From Planctomycetota bacterium (GTDB taxonomy: Bacteria; Planctomycetota; PLA2; JAEUHO01): a stretch of DNA of 64,000 nt. Location of the stretch: NCBI GenBank assembly GCA_020631815.1, contig JACKGW010000006.1, positions 62,001 through 126,000 on the forward strand. Reading direction: 5' to 3'. Positions 16,113-24,985 of the stretch are shown piece by piece. The translations under genes and the position numbers were made by a program. The notes beneath the pieces were generated by a model. The model did not search any database, had not been told where the DNA came from, and saw nothing but the letters and a program-made list of their open reading frames with translations. The stretch's first letter is position 1, and each line of letters starts with the position of its first letter.

Positions 16113-17902
16113 GGCGCGGCTTCCTGCTGGCTGCGGTCGCCGCGTTGCTTGCCCTCGGGGCCTCGCCGGTGCTGGCCGAGCCGCCGGCAGGCTTCCAGGA
16201 CTGGTCGCCGGCTACGTTCGGGCAGGCACGCCGCGAGCAGCGCATCGTCCTGCTGATGGTCTCCACGTCGTGGTGTCACTGGTGCCACGTCATGAAGCGC
16301 GAGACCTACGGCGATGCGCGCGTGCGCGCCGTCTTGGCGCGGCGTTTCATGCCCATCTACGTCGATGCCGACGCACGGCCGGACCTCGCCGAGCGCTTCC
16401 GGCGCTACCGCTGGCCCACCACGGCGTTCCTCACGCCCGAGGGGGAGCCCATCCTCGCGCTGCGTGGCTACCGTGGACCGGACGACCTGCTGCAGATCCT
16501 GGCGCGCGTGCAGTCGCTGGTGGCGGGCGGCGGCCCGTATCCCGGGTTCGCGGACCCGAATGCCGACGTCGCCACGTCGCGTCCGCCCGCGGACCTCGAT
16601 GCGCTGATCCGGGCCCTCGCAGCGCAGCTGGACTCGACGTTCGACGAGCGGATGGCGGGCTGGGGCACGCCGCAGAAGTACCCGCTGGCCGATCCCGTGC
16701 TCGACGGCCTCGAGCGCGGGTCCGCCGATCCCCTGGCCGGAGCCGTGGGCCTCGAGCGATCGCTTCGAACGCTGGAGGCATGGCGCAGCCTGATCGATCC
16801 CGTGGCGGGCGGGATGTACCAGTACAGCCTCGAAGGGCGCTGGGATCGGTGGCATCCCGAGAAGATCGTCCCCGTGAACGCCGGCGCGCTGCACGCCTAC
16901 GCCGAGGCGTACGCGCTGACCGGGGATCAGCGTTGGGCCGATGCGGGTACGCGGCTGGTCACGTGGATGCTCGGCACGCTGCGTCAGGCGGGCGGTGCGT
17001 TCGGCGCGAGCCAGGATGCGGACGCCCCGGGACTCGCGGGCGAGCGGTACCACCGACTGGATGCTGCCGCGCGCGCCCCGTACGGCGTTCCGCGCGTCGA
17101 TGGCTCGGTCTACGCCAGCGAGAACGGACAGCTTGTCGAGGCCCTGACCCACTGGGCCCTGGCCACGGGCTCGGACGATGCGCTGGAGGCCGCGGAAGCG
17201 GCAGCCACCCGGATCCTGTCCACGCACGTGCGCGGTGACGGTGAGGTGCTGACGCATGCTGCGAGTGGCGATCCTCGCCGGCTGTTCCTCGTGGACTACG
17301 CGGACTTCGGGCGCGGTCTCGTGGCCCTGGCGACGGCCCGGGGCTGGGAGACGCCCGAAGGCGCACGCTGGGTCAAGGCCGCGGAAGCCCTGGCAAAGGG
17401 GATGGATGCCCAGCTCGCCGATCCGGGATCGGGAGCGTGGTCCGATGCCACGACACTGCGCAGCGACACGGGTTTCTTCGCCCAGCGTCGGTCCTCGCTC
17501 GATGGGGTCGCGCGGGCCGTGAGGTTCCGGCTGCGCTTGCGCCCGACGGCCGACGAGCGGGAGGTCTGCCTGCGGGCGCTGCGCGCCGTCGCGGACACGC
17601 GCGCCGTCGAGGAGCACGGCTTCCATGGCGCAGGCGCACTGCGTGCGGCTCGGAGCCTCTCGAACCTGGCCCGAGGGCCCCTGCTGCACGCGGCCGTGCG
17701 GTCGGACGCGCCGGAGCGCGCCGCCTTGTTGCGCGAGCTGAGGCTGGTGGCACTGCGCGATCCGCGCGTGCGCATCGACCCGCCGAGCACGGGCGGCCCG
17801 GTGGTCACGCTCTGCACCGACACCACATGCCTCGAAGTCGATGACCTGGCGGCCCTGCGGCGTACGCTCGTGCAGCTGCTGGGACCCGGGAGCCCGCGAT
17901 GA
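16109..17902 (+). CDS. DUF255 thioredoxin-domain / six-hairpin glycosidase-like protein, secreted
   Basis: A 597-residue protein of the YyaL/DUF255 family. After a signal peptide (LLAAVAALLALGASPVLA) comes a thioredoxin fold with the motif CHWC at residues 56-59, followed by MKRETY and YVDADARPDL. The rest is a helical barrel of the six-hairpin glycosidase type, with a GTPQKYPLADPV block and GGMYQYSLEGRWDRWHPEK. Family members usually carry CHWCHVM near the N-terminus as here; their reaction is unproven. Export is unusual, since many homologues are cytoplasmic. Confidence 0.8.
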   Translation: MRRGFLLAAVAALLALGASPVLAEPPAGFQDWSPATFGQARREQRIVLLMVSTSWCHWCHVMKRETYGDARVRAVLARRFMPIYVDADARPDLAERFRRYRWPTTAFLTPEGEPILALRGYRGPDDLLQILARVQSLVAGGGPYPGFADPNADVATSRPPADLDALIRALAAQLDSTFDERMAGWGTPQKYPLADPVLDGLERGSADPLAGAVGLERSLRTLEAWRSLIDPVAGGMYQYSLEGRWDRWHPEKIVPVNAGALHAYAEAYALTGDQRWADAGTRLVTWMLGTLRQAGGAFGASQDADAPGLAGERYHRLDAAARAPYGVPRVDGSVYASENGQLVEALTHWALATGSDDALEAAEAAATRILSTHVRGDGEVLTHAASGDPRRLFLVDYADFGRGLVALATARGWETPEGARWVKAAEALAKGMDAQLADPGSGAWSDATTLRSDTGFFAQRRSSLDGVARAVRFRLRLRPTADEREVCLRALRAVADTRAVEEHGFHGAGALRAARSLSNLARGPLLHAAVRSDAPERAALLRELRLVALRDPRVRIDPPSTGGPVVTLCTDTTCLEVDDLAALRRTLVQLLGPGSPR

Positions 17903-18264
17903 CGTCCACCGATCCGAGCTCCGTGCGCGTCGATCTCGACACCAACCGCGTCGTGATCACATGGCGTGACGGGCACGAGAGTCGGTACACGGGCGCGTAC
18001 CTGCGCTGGACGTGCCCGTGTGCCGCGTGCCGCGGGCACGCGCCGGGTCAGGTCGAGCCGCCGCGCTTCGAGGACGTGCGTCAGGTGCGCTTGCTGGGTG
18101 CGGGGCCCGTGGGCTCCTACGCCCTGCGCTTCGACTTCAGCGACGGCCACGACAGCGGGATCTTCTCCTACGAGCACCTGCGTCGCTCGTGCCCGACCAC
18201 GCGGGACGACCTGGACGAGGCGGGCGAGCCCGTGCCGGGCAACGCGGACGACGCGCATGCCTGA
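17899..18264 (+). CDS. DUF971 family protein
   Basis: A 121-residue protein matching the small DUF971 fold (the N-terminal domain of gamma-butyrobetaine hydroxylase-like proteins). The typical pattern is visible: ITWRDGHESRYTGAYLRWTCPCAACRG, quoted here only by its ends ITWRDG and CPCAACRG, and then GSYALRFDFSDGHDSGIFSY. The cysteine cluster may bind metal; DUF971 proteins have been linked to iron-sulfur cluster carriers, but the role here is unknown. The ATG overlaps the previous stop by 4 bp. Confidence 0.8.
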   Translation: MTSTDPSSVRVDLDTNRVVITWRDGHESRYTGAYLRWTCPCAACRGHAPGQVEPPRFEDVRQVRLLGAGPVGSYALRFDFSDGHDSGIFSYEHLRRSCPTTRDDLDEAGEPVPGNADDAHA

Positions 18265-18892
18265 GGGGCTTCGCCCCCGGCGCGAACCCTACGCCCTGGT
18301 CGGCATCGTCGTGGTCGCCACGATCGTGTCGTGGATCCGGCCGCACGATCGGCTGACGTGGTTCCTGGAAGCGGCGCCCGTGCTGGTGGGGCTGCCGCTG
18401 GTGTTGGCCTTCCGGAACCGCTTCCCCCTTACGCCGCTGCTGCAGCGCCTGCTCGTGCTGCACGCGCTGATCCTCCTCGGGGGTGCGCACTATACGTACG
18501 CCGAGGTGCCGCCCGGGGACTGGGTGCGGGACACCTTCGGGTTGAGCCGCAACCCGTACGACCGGCTGGGGCACTTTGCCCAAGGCTTCGTGCCCGCGAT
18601 CATCACGCGGGAGATGCTGCTCAGGACGAGCCCGCTCCGGCCCGGCGGCTGGTTGCGCTTTCTCGTCGTGGCCGTGTGCCTCGCGATCAGTGCGTTCTAC
18701 GAGCTGATCGAGTGGTGGACGGCGGTCGCGGGCGGGCACGCGGCGGAGGCGTTCCTCGGAACCCAGGGTGACGTCTGGGACACGCAGTGGGACATGGCGA
18801 CGTGTGGCGTCGGGGCCATCGTGGCGCTGGCACTGCTGTCGCGCGTACACGATCGACAGCTGGCGGGGCTCGCCGGGGGCGCCGCGGCGTGA
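18257..18892 (+). CDS. YjdF-like (DUF2238) integral membrane protein
   Basis: A 211-residue membrane protein with about five to six helices. Conserved blocks of the YjdF/DUF2238 family are present: ALILLGGAHYTYAEVPPGDW, then NPYDRLGHFAQGFVPAI, SAFYELIEWWTAV, and GTQGDVWDTQWDM. The family function is not known. The ATG at 18257 overlaps the end of the DUF971 gene by 8 bp, and the stop overlaps the next GTG. Confidence 0.8.
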   Translation: MPEGLRPRREPYALVGIVVVATIVSWIRPHDRLTWFLEAAPVLVGLPLVLAFRNRFPLTPLLQRLLVLHALILLGGAHYTYAEVPPGDWVRDTFGLSRNPYDRLGHFAQGFVPAIITREMLLRTSPLRPGGWLRFLVVAVCLAISAFYELIEWWTAVAGGHAAEAFLGTQGDVWDTQWDMATCGVGAIVALALLSRVHDRQLAGLAGGAAA

Positions 18893-19152
18893 CGGGAGAC
18901 GGCGAGCGACCGCGAGCCGTTCTCGTGGCTCTCGCCGTGCTCGGCGCACTCGGGATGGTGGCGTTCTGGGTGGGCATCGTCTGGAACATCGTCCAGACCG
19001 GCAGCCGTGGTGGCCCAGCACTCTGTGCCCTGCTCGGCCTGGGCGTCACGGCGGTTGCCGTGGGGCTCCATCGCGTGATCGGCGGAGCACATCCGCGGTC
19101 GGCGGCCGAAGAGGAGCACGACCTGCACCGCTTCGACAACGCGAGGGACTAG
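18889..19152 (+). CDS. Small membrane protein (87 aa)
   Basis: A short protein with two predicted membrane helices (AVLVALAVLGALGMVAFWVGIV and ALCALLGLGVTAVAVGL) and a charged, cytosolic-looking tail ending EEEHDLHRFDNARD. The GTG start overlaps the stop of the preceding gene as GTGA. It closes the operon that begins at 13444. Family unknown. Confidence 0.6.
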   Translation: MTGDGERPRAVLVALAVLGALGMVAFWVGIVWNIVQTGSRGGPALCALLGLGVTAVAVGLHRVIGGAHPRSAAEEEHDLHRFDNARD

Positions 19153-19192
19153 CGAGGGGTTCGAACGCAAGCGGTTCACGCGAGGCGGACGC

Positions 19193-19256
19193 CGCACTGC
19201 GGTGTCAGACCCGGCGCCCCGCGTCGCTTTCGCTCCGCTGCGCCGGATCAGACACC
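19193..19256. repeat. GGTGTCAGACCC palindromic repeat (element C1)
   Basis: Arms 19201-19217 and 19240-19256 pair at 15 of 17 positions. The left flank (CCGCACTGC) belongs to the element, because the reverse complement of 27029-27053 matches it nearly base for base. It sits exactly between two convergent genes and could end transcription from both sides. It resembles REP-type palindromes, although no RAYT transposase is in this window. Confidence 0.7.
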
Positions 19257-19268
19257 TCCGCGCGACAG

Positions 19269-20759
19269 CTAGCCGATCAGGGAGGGCTTGGCGCCCAGGC
19301 CGATGCCGACGGAGGCCTTGTCGAAGCGGACGTACTCCCACTCCCAGTCCTTGCCGTCGATGCCCTTGCGGGGCGGGGCGATCCAGGCGGCCATCTTGCC
19401 GGGCTCGAGGACGGGCGTCATGAGGCTCTTCACGTAGGACTTGTCCGACGCGGTGGGGAGCCAGTCGGCGCTGCGGCGCTCGAACTCGATGGCCGAGATG
19501 GGGTTGCCCTCGGGATCGAAGGACCAGCCGCGGTAGATGCCCATCTCGCGGTTGAAGCGACGGTTGGGCAGCGACAGGCGCTCCGGGCGGTCGGCCTTCT
19601 CGAGGATGCGGTTCCAGCGGTCGACCACGAACTCACAGTCGCCGATGTAGTCGTCGCGCAGGATCTCGTTCATCGCGTTGCGCAGCGGGATCTCTTCCGT
19701 GGCCAAACGCGCGACGTCGGCCCCGTTCTGGTGGGGGACGGGCATCTCGTAGATGCCCTCGACCACGACGTGGTCCTCGAAGCGATCCTCCTCCTTGTAG
19801 CGACCCTTCAGGCCCGCCGCGAAGTAGGTGGCCGCGTTGTTGCTGATCTCACCGCCGAACAGGTTGACCGACGAAGAGAACCAGCGGTTGATGTAGCGCT
19901 GGATGGTCGGCAGGTCGATGGCGCCGTGGTTGCGGATGGCTTCGGGGTCGTCCGTCTTCAGCTCGTTCATGACGTCGGCGGCACGCTGGATGATGCGGCC
20001 CACGCCCGTCTCGCCGACGAACATGTGGTGCGCCTCTTCGGTCAGCATGAAGCGCGTGGTCCGCGCCAGCGGGTCGAAGCCCGACTCGGCCAGCGCAAGC
20101 AGCTGGAACTTGCCGTCGCGGTCCGTGAACGTCGTGAACATGAAGAACGACAGCCAGTCCTCGACCGGCTCGTTGAACGTACCGAGGATGCGCGGGCTGT
20201 CGGCGTTGCCCGAGCGGCGGCGCAGCAGGTCCTCGGCCTCCTCGCGGCCGTCACGGCCGAAGTAGGAGTGCAGCAGGTAGACCATCGCCCAGAGGTGACG
20301 ACCTTCCTCGACGTTGACCTGGAACAGGTTGCGCAAGTCGTAGAGGCTCGGGGCCGTGTGGCCGAGCAGGCGCTGCTGCTCGACGGAGGCCGGCTCCGTG
20401 TCCGCCTGCGTCACGATGATGCGGCGCAGGCTGTTGCGCCACTCGCCCGGCACCTGCTGCCACGCCGGCTGACCGGCGAAGTCACCGCACGGGATGGCGC
20501 GGTCGGGGGAGCTGGGCTCGAGGAAGATGCCCCAGCGGTACTCGGGCATCTTCACGTAGTCGAAGTGGGCCCAGCCCTCGCGCCCCACGTCGACGGCGGT
20601 GCGCAGGTAGATCTGGTCGGCCTGGAACCCCTCGGGGCCCATCTCCATCCACCACTGGAGGTAGTCCGGCTGCCACGACTCGAGGGCCCGCTGCAGGCGC
20701 CGGTCCTCCTTGAGGTCGACGTTGTTCGGGATGCGGGCTTGGAGATCGACGTTGCCCAT
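19269..20759 (-). CDS. boxB: Benzoyl-CoA 2,3-epoxidase subunit BoxB
   Basis: A 496-residue protein with the features of BoxB, the di-iron oxygenase of the aerobic (box) benzoyl-CoA pathway, which epoxidises the aromatic ring of benzoyl-CoA. Likely iron ligands lie in VNVEEGRHLWAM and LTEEAHHMFVGETGV. Other BoxB-like blocks are WMEMGPEGFQ, IPNNVDL at the N-terminus and AIEFERRSADWLPT near the C-terminus. The ATG at 20759 has a strong GGAGGAGG ribosome-binding site and overlaps the boxC stop by one base. The true enzyme needs the reductase BoxA, which is not in the window. Confidence 0.9.
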   Translation of the reverse strand: MGNVDLQARIPNNVDLKEDRRLQRALESWQPDYLQWWMEMGPEGFQADQIYLRTAVDVGREGWAHFDYVKMPEYRWGIFLEPSSPDRAIPCGDFAGQPAWQQVPGEWRNSLRRIIVTQADTEPASVEQQRLLGHTAPSLYDLRNLFQVNVEEGRHLWAMVYLLHSYFGRDGREEAEDLLRRRSGNADSPRILGTFNEPVEDWLSFFMFTTFTDRDGKFQLLALAESGFDPLARTTRFMLTEEAHHMFVGETGVGRIIQRAADVMNELKTDDPEAIRNHGAIDLPTIQRYINRWFSSSVNLFGGEISNNAATYFAAGLKGRYKEEDRFEDHVVVEGIYEMPVPHQNGADVARLATEEIPLRNAMNEILRDDYIGDCEFVVDRWNRILEKADRPERLSLPNRRFNREMGIYRGWSFDPEGNPISAIEFERRSADWLPTASDKSYVKSLMTPVLEPGKMAAWIAPPRKGIDGKDWEWEYVRFDKASVGIGLGAKPSLIG

Positions 20760-22453
20760 CAGGTCCTCCTCCAGTCGAACACCGGGCGTTCCGGGCGTCC
20801 GTAGAGCGTGAGTGCGCCCGAAGTGCCTGTGGCGTTCGGGCGGATGAAGATCCAGTTCTGCCAAGCGGACAGACGACCGAAGATCTTGGTCTCCAGCGTC
20901 TCCGGGCCTGCGAAGCGCAGGTTGGCTTCCATGCCGGTCAGCGCGTCCGGCGAGAGGCTCGCGCGCTCTTCGATGGCGATGCGCACCTCGTCTTCGTAGT
21001 CGATGTCGTCGGGCGCCAGCGTGACGAGGCCCGCCTCTTCGGCCGCCGGGCCGTCGTAGGGGCCGTCGTTGGCGTACGCGGCGGCCAGGGCCTCCTCGTC
21101 GCCGAGGAAGCGGGTGGCCAAGCGCGTGAGCCCGTTGGACATCGGCAGGGGACCACGGTTCATCGCGTCGAGCTGGACCGAGTTGGGGCGGTCCGGGTCG
21201 TCGAGCATGTAGGCGCGGTCGGCGGAGACGGCCAGCTCGTAGAGGCTGCCGGCGAAGCAGGACCCCGGCTCGATCAGCGCGAAGGCGCTGCGGGCCGTGA
21301 GGTCGAGGCGCTTGAGCGCGCGCTTCCAGGCCATGAGGGTCTCGAAGATGAACCAGTCCTGGTCCGCATGCTGGAGCACGAACGCGTCGTGGGCGAGCAC
21401 CTGGGCCGCGTCACCCTCGGTCCGCACGACCAACGTGCCGACCTCGACGCGGTTGAAGCGCAAGTCCAGCAGGACGTCGTCGAGCTCGCGCGCGACACGA
21501 AGCAGCCAGAGGCCGTTGGCGTCGGCGCGCGCTGCTGCGGCGTCCGCCGGCGGCGGTGCGTCGGGTCCGCGCACGACGATCGTGGCCACGCGGTCCTCGA
21601 TCTCGAGCGTCACGTACTTGTGCTTGACGCCCGTGGAGGTGTACGTGCCGCCCAGCGGCGCCAGCACGACGCCGGCTTCGCCGGTCTTGCGACCGCGGGG
21701 GCCCTCGCCGCCGGCCAGCGACTTGGCGTGCTCTTCGACAGCGGCCAGGAAGCGGCTCGAGGGAATCGCCTTGTCGACGAGGTTCCAGCGCTCGGCGCGC
21801 TTGCCCTTGATGCCTTCGGCGAGGGTGCTGAACAGGTCGGCGAGGTCACGACGGACCTTGCGCTTGTCGACGACGCGCGTGAGGCCGCCCGTGCCCGGCA
21901 GCACGCCGAGCAGCGGCACCTCGGGCAAGCTGACCGCGGTGTTGCCGTCGTCCTGCAGGAGGATCTCGTCGCAGGCCAGCGCCAGCTCGTAGCCGCCCCC
22001 GGCGCAGGTGCCGGCGAGCGAGGCGACGGTATGCACACCGCACTCCGCCGACATGTCCTCGAGGTAGAGGCGGGTCTCGTTGGTGAACTTGCAGAAGTTC
22101 ACTTTGAAGCCGTGGGCCGACTGGCCCAGCATGTTGATGTTGGCGCCCGCGCAGAAGATGCCGGGGATCGCGCTGTCGAGGACGAGGACCCGGACTTCGG
22201 GGTGCTCGAAGCGCAGGCGGCGGACCGCGTCGGCCAGCTCGATGTCCACGCCCAGGTCGTAGGAGTTGAGCTTGAGGACGTAGCCCGGGCGGAGCCCCGC
22301 CGTCTCGTCGACCTTCATGGACAGCCGGGCCACGGGACCGTCGAAGGACAGGCGCCAGTGGCGGTAGGCGTCGGGGTTGGTCTCGAACCGGATGGGGGTC
22401 GCCGCGGCCGAAGAAGCGGGGGATGCAGGGGCAGATGCGGTGTCGGTGCTCAC
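20759..22453 (-). CDS. boxC: 2,3-epoxybenzoyl-CoA dihydrolase BoxC
   Basis: A 564-residue crotonase-superfamily protein matching BoxC, which opens the ring of 2,3-epoxybenzoyl-CoA and releases formate. It has two crotonase-like halves. The first carries VLVLDSAIPGIFCAGANI (the CoA-binding and oxyanion region) and SLAGTCAGGGYELALACDEI; the second carries ALIEPGSCFAGSLYELAVSA. BoxC normally precedes or follows boxB; here it is upstream and coupled by a one-base overlap. I chose the GTG at 22453 because a TACCCT box lies exactly 6 nt upstream. An upstream open frame to 23143 is antisense to the sigma-factor gene and is not used. Confidence 0.9.
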   Translation of the reverse strand: MSTDTASAPASPASSAAATPIRFETNPDAYRHWRLSFDGPVARLSMKVDETAGLRPGYVLKLNSYDLGVDIELADAVRRLRFEHPEVRVLVLDSAIPGIFCAGANINMLGQSAHGFKVNFCKFTNETRLYLEDMSAECGVHTVASLAGTCAGGGYELALACDEILLQDDGNTAVSLPEVPLLGVLPGTGGLTRVVDKRKVRRDLADLFSTLAEGIKGKRAERWNLVDKAIPSSRFLAAVEEHAKSLAGGEGPRGRKTGEAGVVLAPLGGTYTSTGVKHKYVTLEIEDRVATIVVRGPDAPPPADAAAARADANGLWLLRVARELDDVLLDLRFNRVEVGTLVVRTEGDAAQVLAHDAFVLQHADQDWFIFETLMAWKRALKRLDLTARSAFALIEPGSCFAGSLYELAVSADRAYMLDDPDRPNSVQLDAMNRGPLPMSNGLTRLATRFLGDEEALAAAYANDGPYDGPAAEEAGLVTLAPDDIDYEDEVRIAIEERASLSPDALTGMEANLRFAGPETLETKIFGRLSAWQNWIFIRPNATGTSGALTLYGRPERPVFDWRRT

Positions 22454-22459
22454 GGCGCG

Positions 22460-22465
22460 AGGGTA
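22460..22465 (-). promoter_or_regulatory. Putative -10 box of the boxC-boxB transcript
   Basis: TACCCT on the minus strand ends 6 nt before the GTG of boxC, with no Shine-Dalgarno sequence. No obvious operator dyad is visible in the 163-bp gap shared with the divergent sigma-factor gene. Confidence 0.45.
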
Positions 22466-22531
22466 CGCCAACGCGGACCGCCGGGCGAGCCGTGGCGGGA
22501 GGCCGTTCCTACGAAGACCGGATCGTTTCGA

Positions 22532-22537
22532 TAGGCT
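22532..22537 (+). promoter_or_regulatory. Possible -10 box of the ECF sigma-factor operon
   Basis: TAGGCT lies 79 nt before the ATG at 22617. The hexamer fits the TANNNT pattern but the transcript would have a leader. TTCCTA 20 nt further upstream is a poor -35 candidate. Confidence 0.25.
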
Positions 22538-22616
22538 TTGCCACGGGCCTTGGACCGCCCGCGCCCAGGGCCGTCCAACTTCCGACCGCCCCGCACGCAC
22601 CCGCCCACGGAACCCG

Positions 22617-23246
22617 ATGCCCGAGAGCCCGCTCGCCCAGCCGCGCATCCCGCCCACCGAAGAGCCGGTCCGGCCTCTTGCGGCGGAGCTGGCCCCGGCG
22701 GCGAGTCGCGGGCGCCTCGGACGCGGCGCCTTCGATGACGCGGTGCGCCGCGACCTGCCGCGGCTGCTCGGCACCGCGTGGCGCCTGACGGGTGATGGGC
22801 ACGTGGCCGAGGAGGTGGTTGCCGAGGCGCTGTTTCGTGCGTGGCGCAAGCGGGCCGCCTTCCGCGGCGATGCGCGGCTGGGCACGTGGCTGCACCGCAT
22901 CGTGTGTCGGGTCGCCGTGGACCGGCACCGCTCCGAGGCCCGGCGGCGTCGGCACGAGGCCGATGCGGCCGAGGCGATGCCGGTGCGGCGCGAAGCGCCC
23001 ACGTGGCTGCTGCCGTCCATGCAGGACGAGCTGGGGCGCGCTGCCGCATGGACGGCGGCGCTCCCCGAGCGCCAGCGCGAGATCCTCCTCTTGCATGCCT
23101 GGGAGGGGCTGTCCCTCCAGGACGTCGCAGCCACGCTGCGCATGCGCTACGCCACGGTGAAGTCGCATCTGCATCACGCCCGCCGGGCCCTGGCCATGGC
23201 GCGTGACGCGCACGAGGCCCAGCTGGGTGAGGGGGCTCGGTCGTGA
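22617..23246 (+). CDS. ECF-type RNA polymerase sigma factor
   Basis: A 209-residue sigma-70-family protein. Region 2 is at about 40-105 (DLPRLLGTAWRLTGDGHVAEE, quoted by its start, then ALFRAWRKRAAFRGDARLGTWLHRI). Region 4 is at about 140-195 (ALPERQREILLLHAWEGLS, DVAATLRMRYATVKSHLHHA). The absence of region 3 and the size fit an extracytoplasmic-function sigma factor. It is coupled by a GTGA overlap to a membrane protein with one helix, a common anti-sigma arrangement. It is divergent from boxC. Confidence 0.9.
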   Translation: MPESPLAQPRIPPTEEPVRPLAAELAPAASRGRLGRGAFDDAVRRDLPRLLGTAWRLTGDGHVAEEVVAEALFRAWRKRAAFRGDARLGTWLHRIVCRVAVDRHRSEARRRRHEADAAEAMPVRREAPTWLLPSMQDELGRAAAWTAALPERQREILLLHAWEGLSLQDVAATLRMRYATVKSHLHHARRALAMARDAHEAQLGEGARS

Positions 23247-24892
23247 AGCGCTCCTCGGCCCACGAACACGATCACGATGCGTTCGGCGCGAGCGATCCGC
23301 TGGCCGAGCTTGCGGCCATGCGGCCCGGTGACCCGCGATCCGACGACGTGGGTCTGGCCGCCACGCGCATCGAGGGCCGCCTGCGGCTGCGCGGCGCTCC
23401 GGCCTCGTGGTGGGGCGGGCGTCGTATGGGCTGGGCCATCGCCGTGTTGGTGGCGCTCGGGGTGGGTCGCCTCTCCTGGTGGCCGTCGGCGGCGCCTCAT
23501 GGTCGCGATACGGGCCCGGGTCACGCCGCCCCCGAGATCGCCCAGAGCACGCAACCGGTCGCTGCGACGCGCGACGAGCCGAGCGAGCCCGAGACCGGTG
23601 ACGGGGCCCTCGTGCGCACGGTCGCCGATGCACTTGCCGGGGATGGATTGGCTCGCACGCGACTGCGTGGTGCGGGCCCCGAGGCCGCGGACGTCCTCTG
23701 GCGCCACGTCTCGGGTGGTGGCGCCCCGGGCGTGGCGGCCGTCCTGCGGCGCCGCATGCCGTGGACGGTGGCCGCCGACGAAGCCGCGGCCTATGCCGAG
23801 GCCCTCGGCCAACGCGGCCAGGCCGAGGACGCGGGGCCGGTGGCGCTGCTGCTCTGGGTGCGAGGTGGTCCCGAGGGGCAACAGGCCCTCGAGGGTGCGC
23901 TCGCTGCCCGACTCGACCTGGTGGAGCCCGCGCTGGGTGCCCTCGCCGAGCGGGGCCGTGCGGGCTCGCGCTGGCGTTCGCTCGTGCTGCCCTTGGCCGA
24001 CCGCTCCGCCGCGGCGCTGGCCTGCGCCCTGGACGTGGTCCGGCCTGGCGAGGTGGGGTCGTGGGACGCGACGCGCTTGGCGGAGCTCCTGATGACGCCA
24101 CGCGTCCGCGAGCGCCTGGCTGCCATGTCACCGGTCCTGCGCCGGGACTGGCTGCGTGCCGCCGAGCGCGGAAGCCCCGTCGCAGGGATGGTCGTGGGGA
24201 AGGCCGGCTGGCGCGAGGCCGTCCCGCTGCTCGAGGCCACCGTGCGCCGCGCGCCGCTCGCGGGCGCCGTGCAGGCGATCGCCGACCTCGAGCATGCCGA
24301 CGGCACGGGCGCAGCGCTGGCGCTCGCGCGCTTGGCCGAAGATGCCGAGCTCGACGGGCCGGTGCGCCGCGCCGTCGAGCACGCGCTGGTCGAGCGCGCT
24401 CCGGCCGAGCTCGCGTCGCTGGAGGCGGCAGCGCGTCGCCAGCACGGCGTGCGCTTTGCCGCGAGCCGGGCCTTGGCCCGCGGCGGGGTAGCGGGACTGG
24501 ATGCGCTCGTCCGGCTGACCGCCCGAGGGACCACGCGCGAGCAGGCCCTCGGTGCGCTGGCCGCCGCGCCGACGGCTGCCGCCGATGCCCGTCTGCTCGC
24601 CTTGATCGACGGCGGCGGCATCGTCGGCGCGGAGGCGCTTCGGCACCTCGTGGGTCGTCTGGAGCGTGAGCCGAGCGCGGAAGACGCGTTGGTCAGCCTG
24701 CTCGCCACACGACATCGCGCGGACGTGCTGGACCAGGTGGCGCTTTCCGACGGCGAGCACGCGGGCGCGTTCCTCAAGCGGCACGGCGACACGCAGGGCA
24801 CGGACCGCCCTTCGCGACCGACGCCGCCGCGTCCGCGTGGAGGCCCGGCCGCCCAGGCCCCGTCGCCACCCGATCCGCGCCCGCCGCTGTAG
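23243..24892 (+). CDS. Single-pass membrane protein with HEAT-like repeats, putative anti-sigma partner
   Basis: A 549-residue protein. The first 58 residues are cytosolic (DPLAELAAMRPGDPRSDDVG), then comes one membrane helix (MGWAIAVLVALGVGRLSWW) and a long alanine-rich external part. That part is built of about ten helical repeats of HEAT type (for example AVPLLEATVRRAPLAGAVQA, ELASLEAAARRQHGVRFAAS). A proline-rich tail ends it. Overlap with the sigma-factor gene suggests that its short cytosolic part holds the sigma factor; no zinc-binding ZAS motif is seen, so this is inferred from position only. Confidence 0.65.
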   Translation: MKRSSAHEHDHDAFGASDPLAELAAMRPGDPRSDDVGLAATRIEGRLRLRGAPASWWGGRRMGWAIAVLVALGVGRLSWWPSAAPHGRDTGPGHAAPEIAQSTQPVAATRDEPSEPETGDGALVRTVADALAGDGLARTRLRGAGPEAADVLWRHVSGGGAPGVAAVLRRRMPWTVAADEAAAYAEALGQRGQAEDAGPVALLLWVRGGPEGQQALEGALAARLDLVEPALGALAERGRAGSRWRSLVLPLADRSAAALACALDVVRPGEVGSWDATRLAELLMTPRVRERLAAMSPVLRRDWLRAAERGSPVAGMVVGKAGWREAVPLLEATVRRAPLAGAVQAIADLEHADGTGAALALARLAEDAELDGPVRRAVEHALVERAPAELASLEAAARRQHGVRFAASRALARGGVAGLDALVRLTARGTTREQALGALAAAPTAAADARLLALIDGGGIVGAEALRHLVGRLEREPSAEDALVSLLATRHRADVLDQVALSDGEHAGAFLKRHGDTQGTDRPSRPTPPRPRGGPAAQAPSPPDPRPPL

Positions 24893-24985
24893 CGGCACGC
24901 GTCACCCGACGCCCCCTCGCTGTTCGATGCTGCTGCTCCTCCGCACGGGACCGCTGCATCCCCACACCGACCAGGAGACACGACC

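Noticed and set aside
22454..23143. Upstream extension of BoxC
   Set aside because: It overlaps the ECF sigma gene on the other strand; BoxC is full length from the GTG at 22453 with its own promoter-like box.
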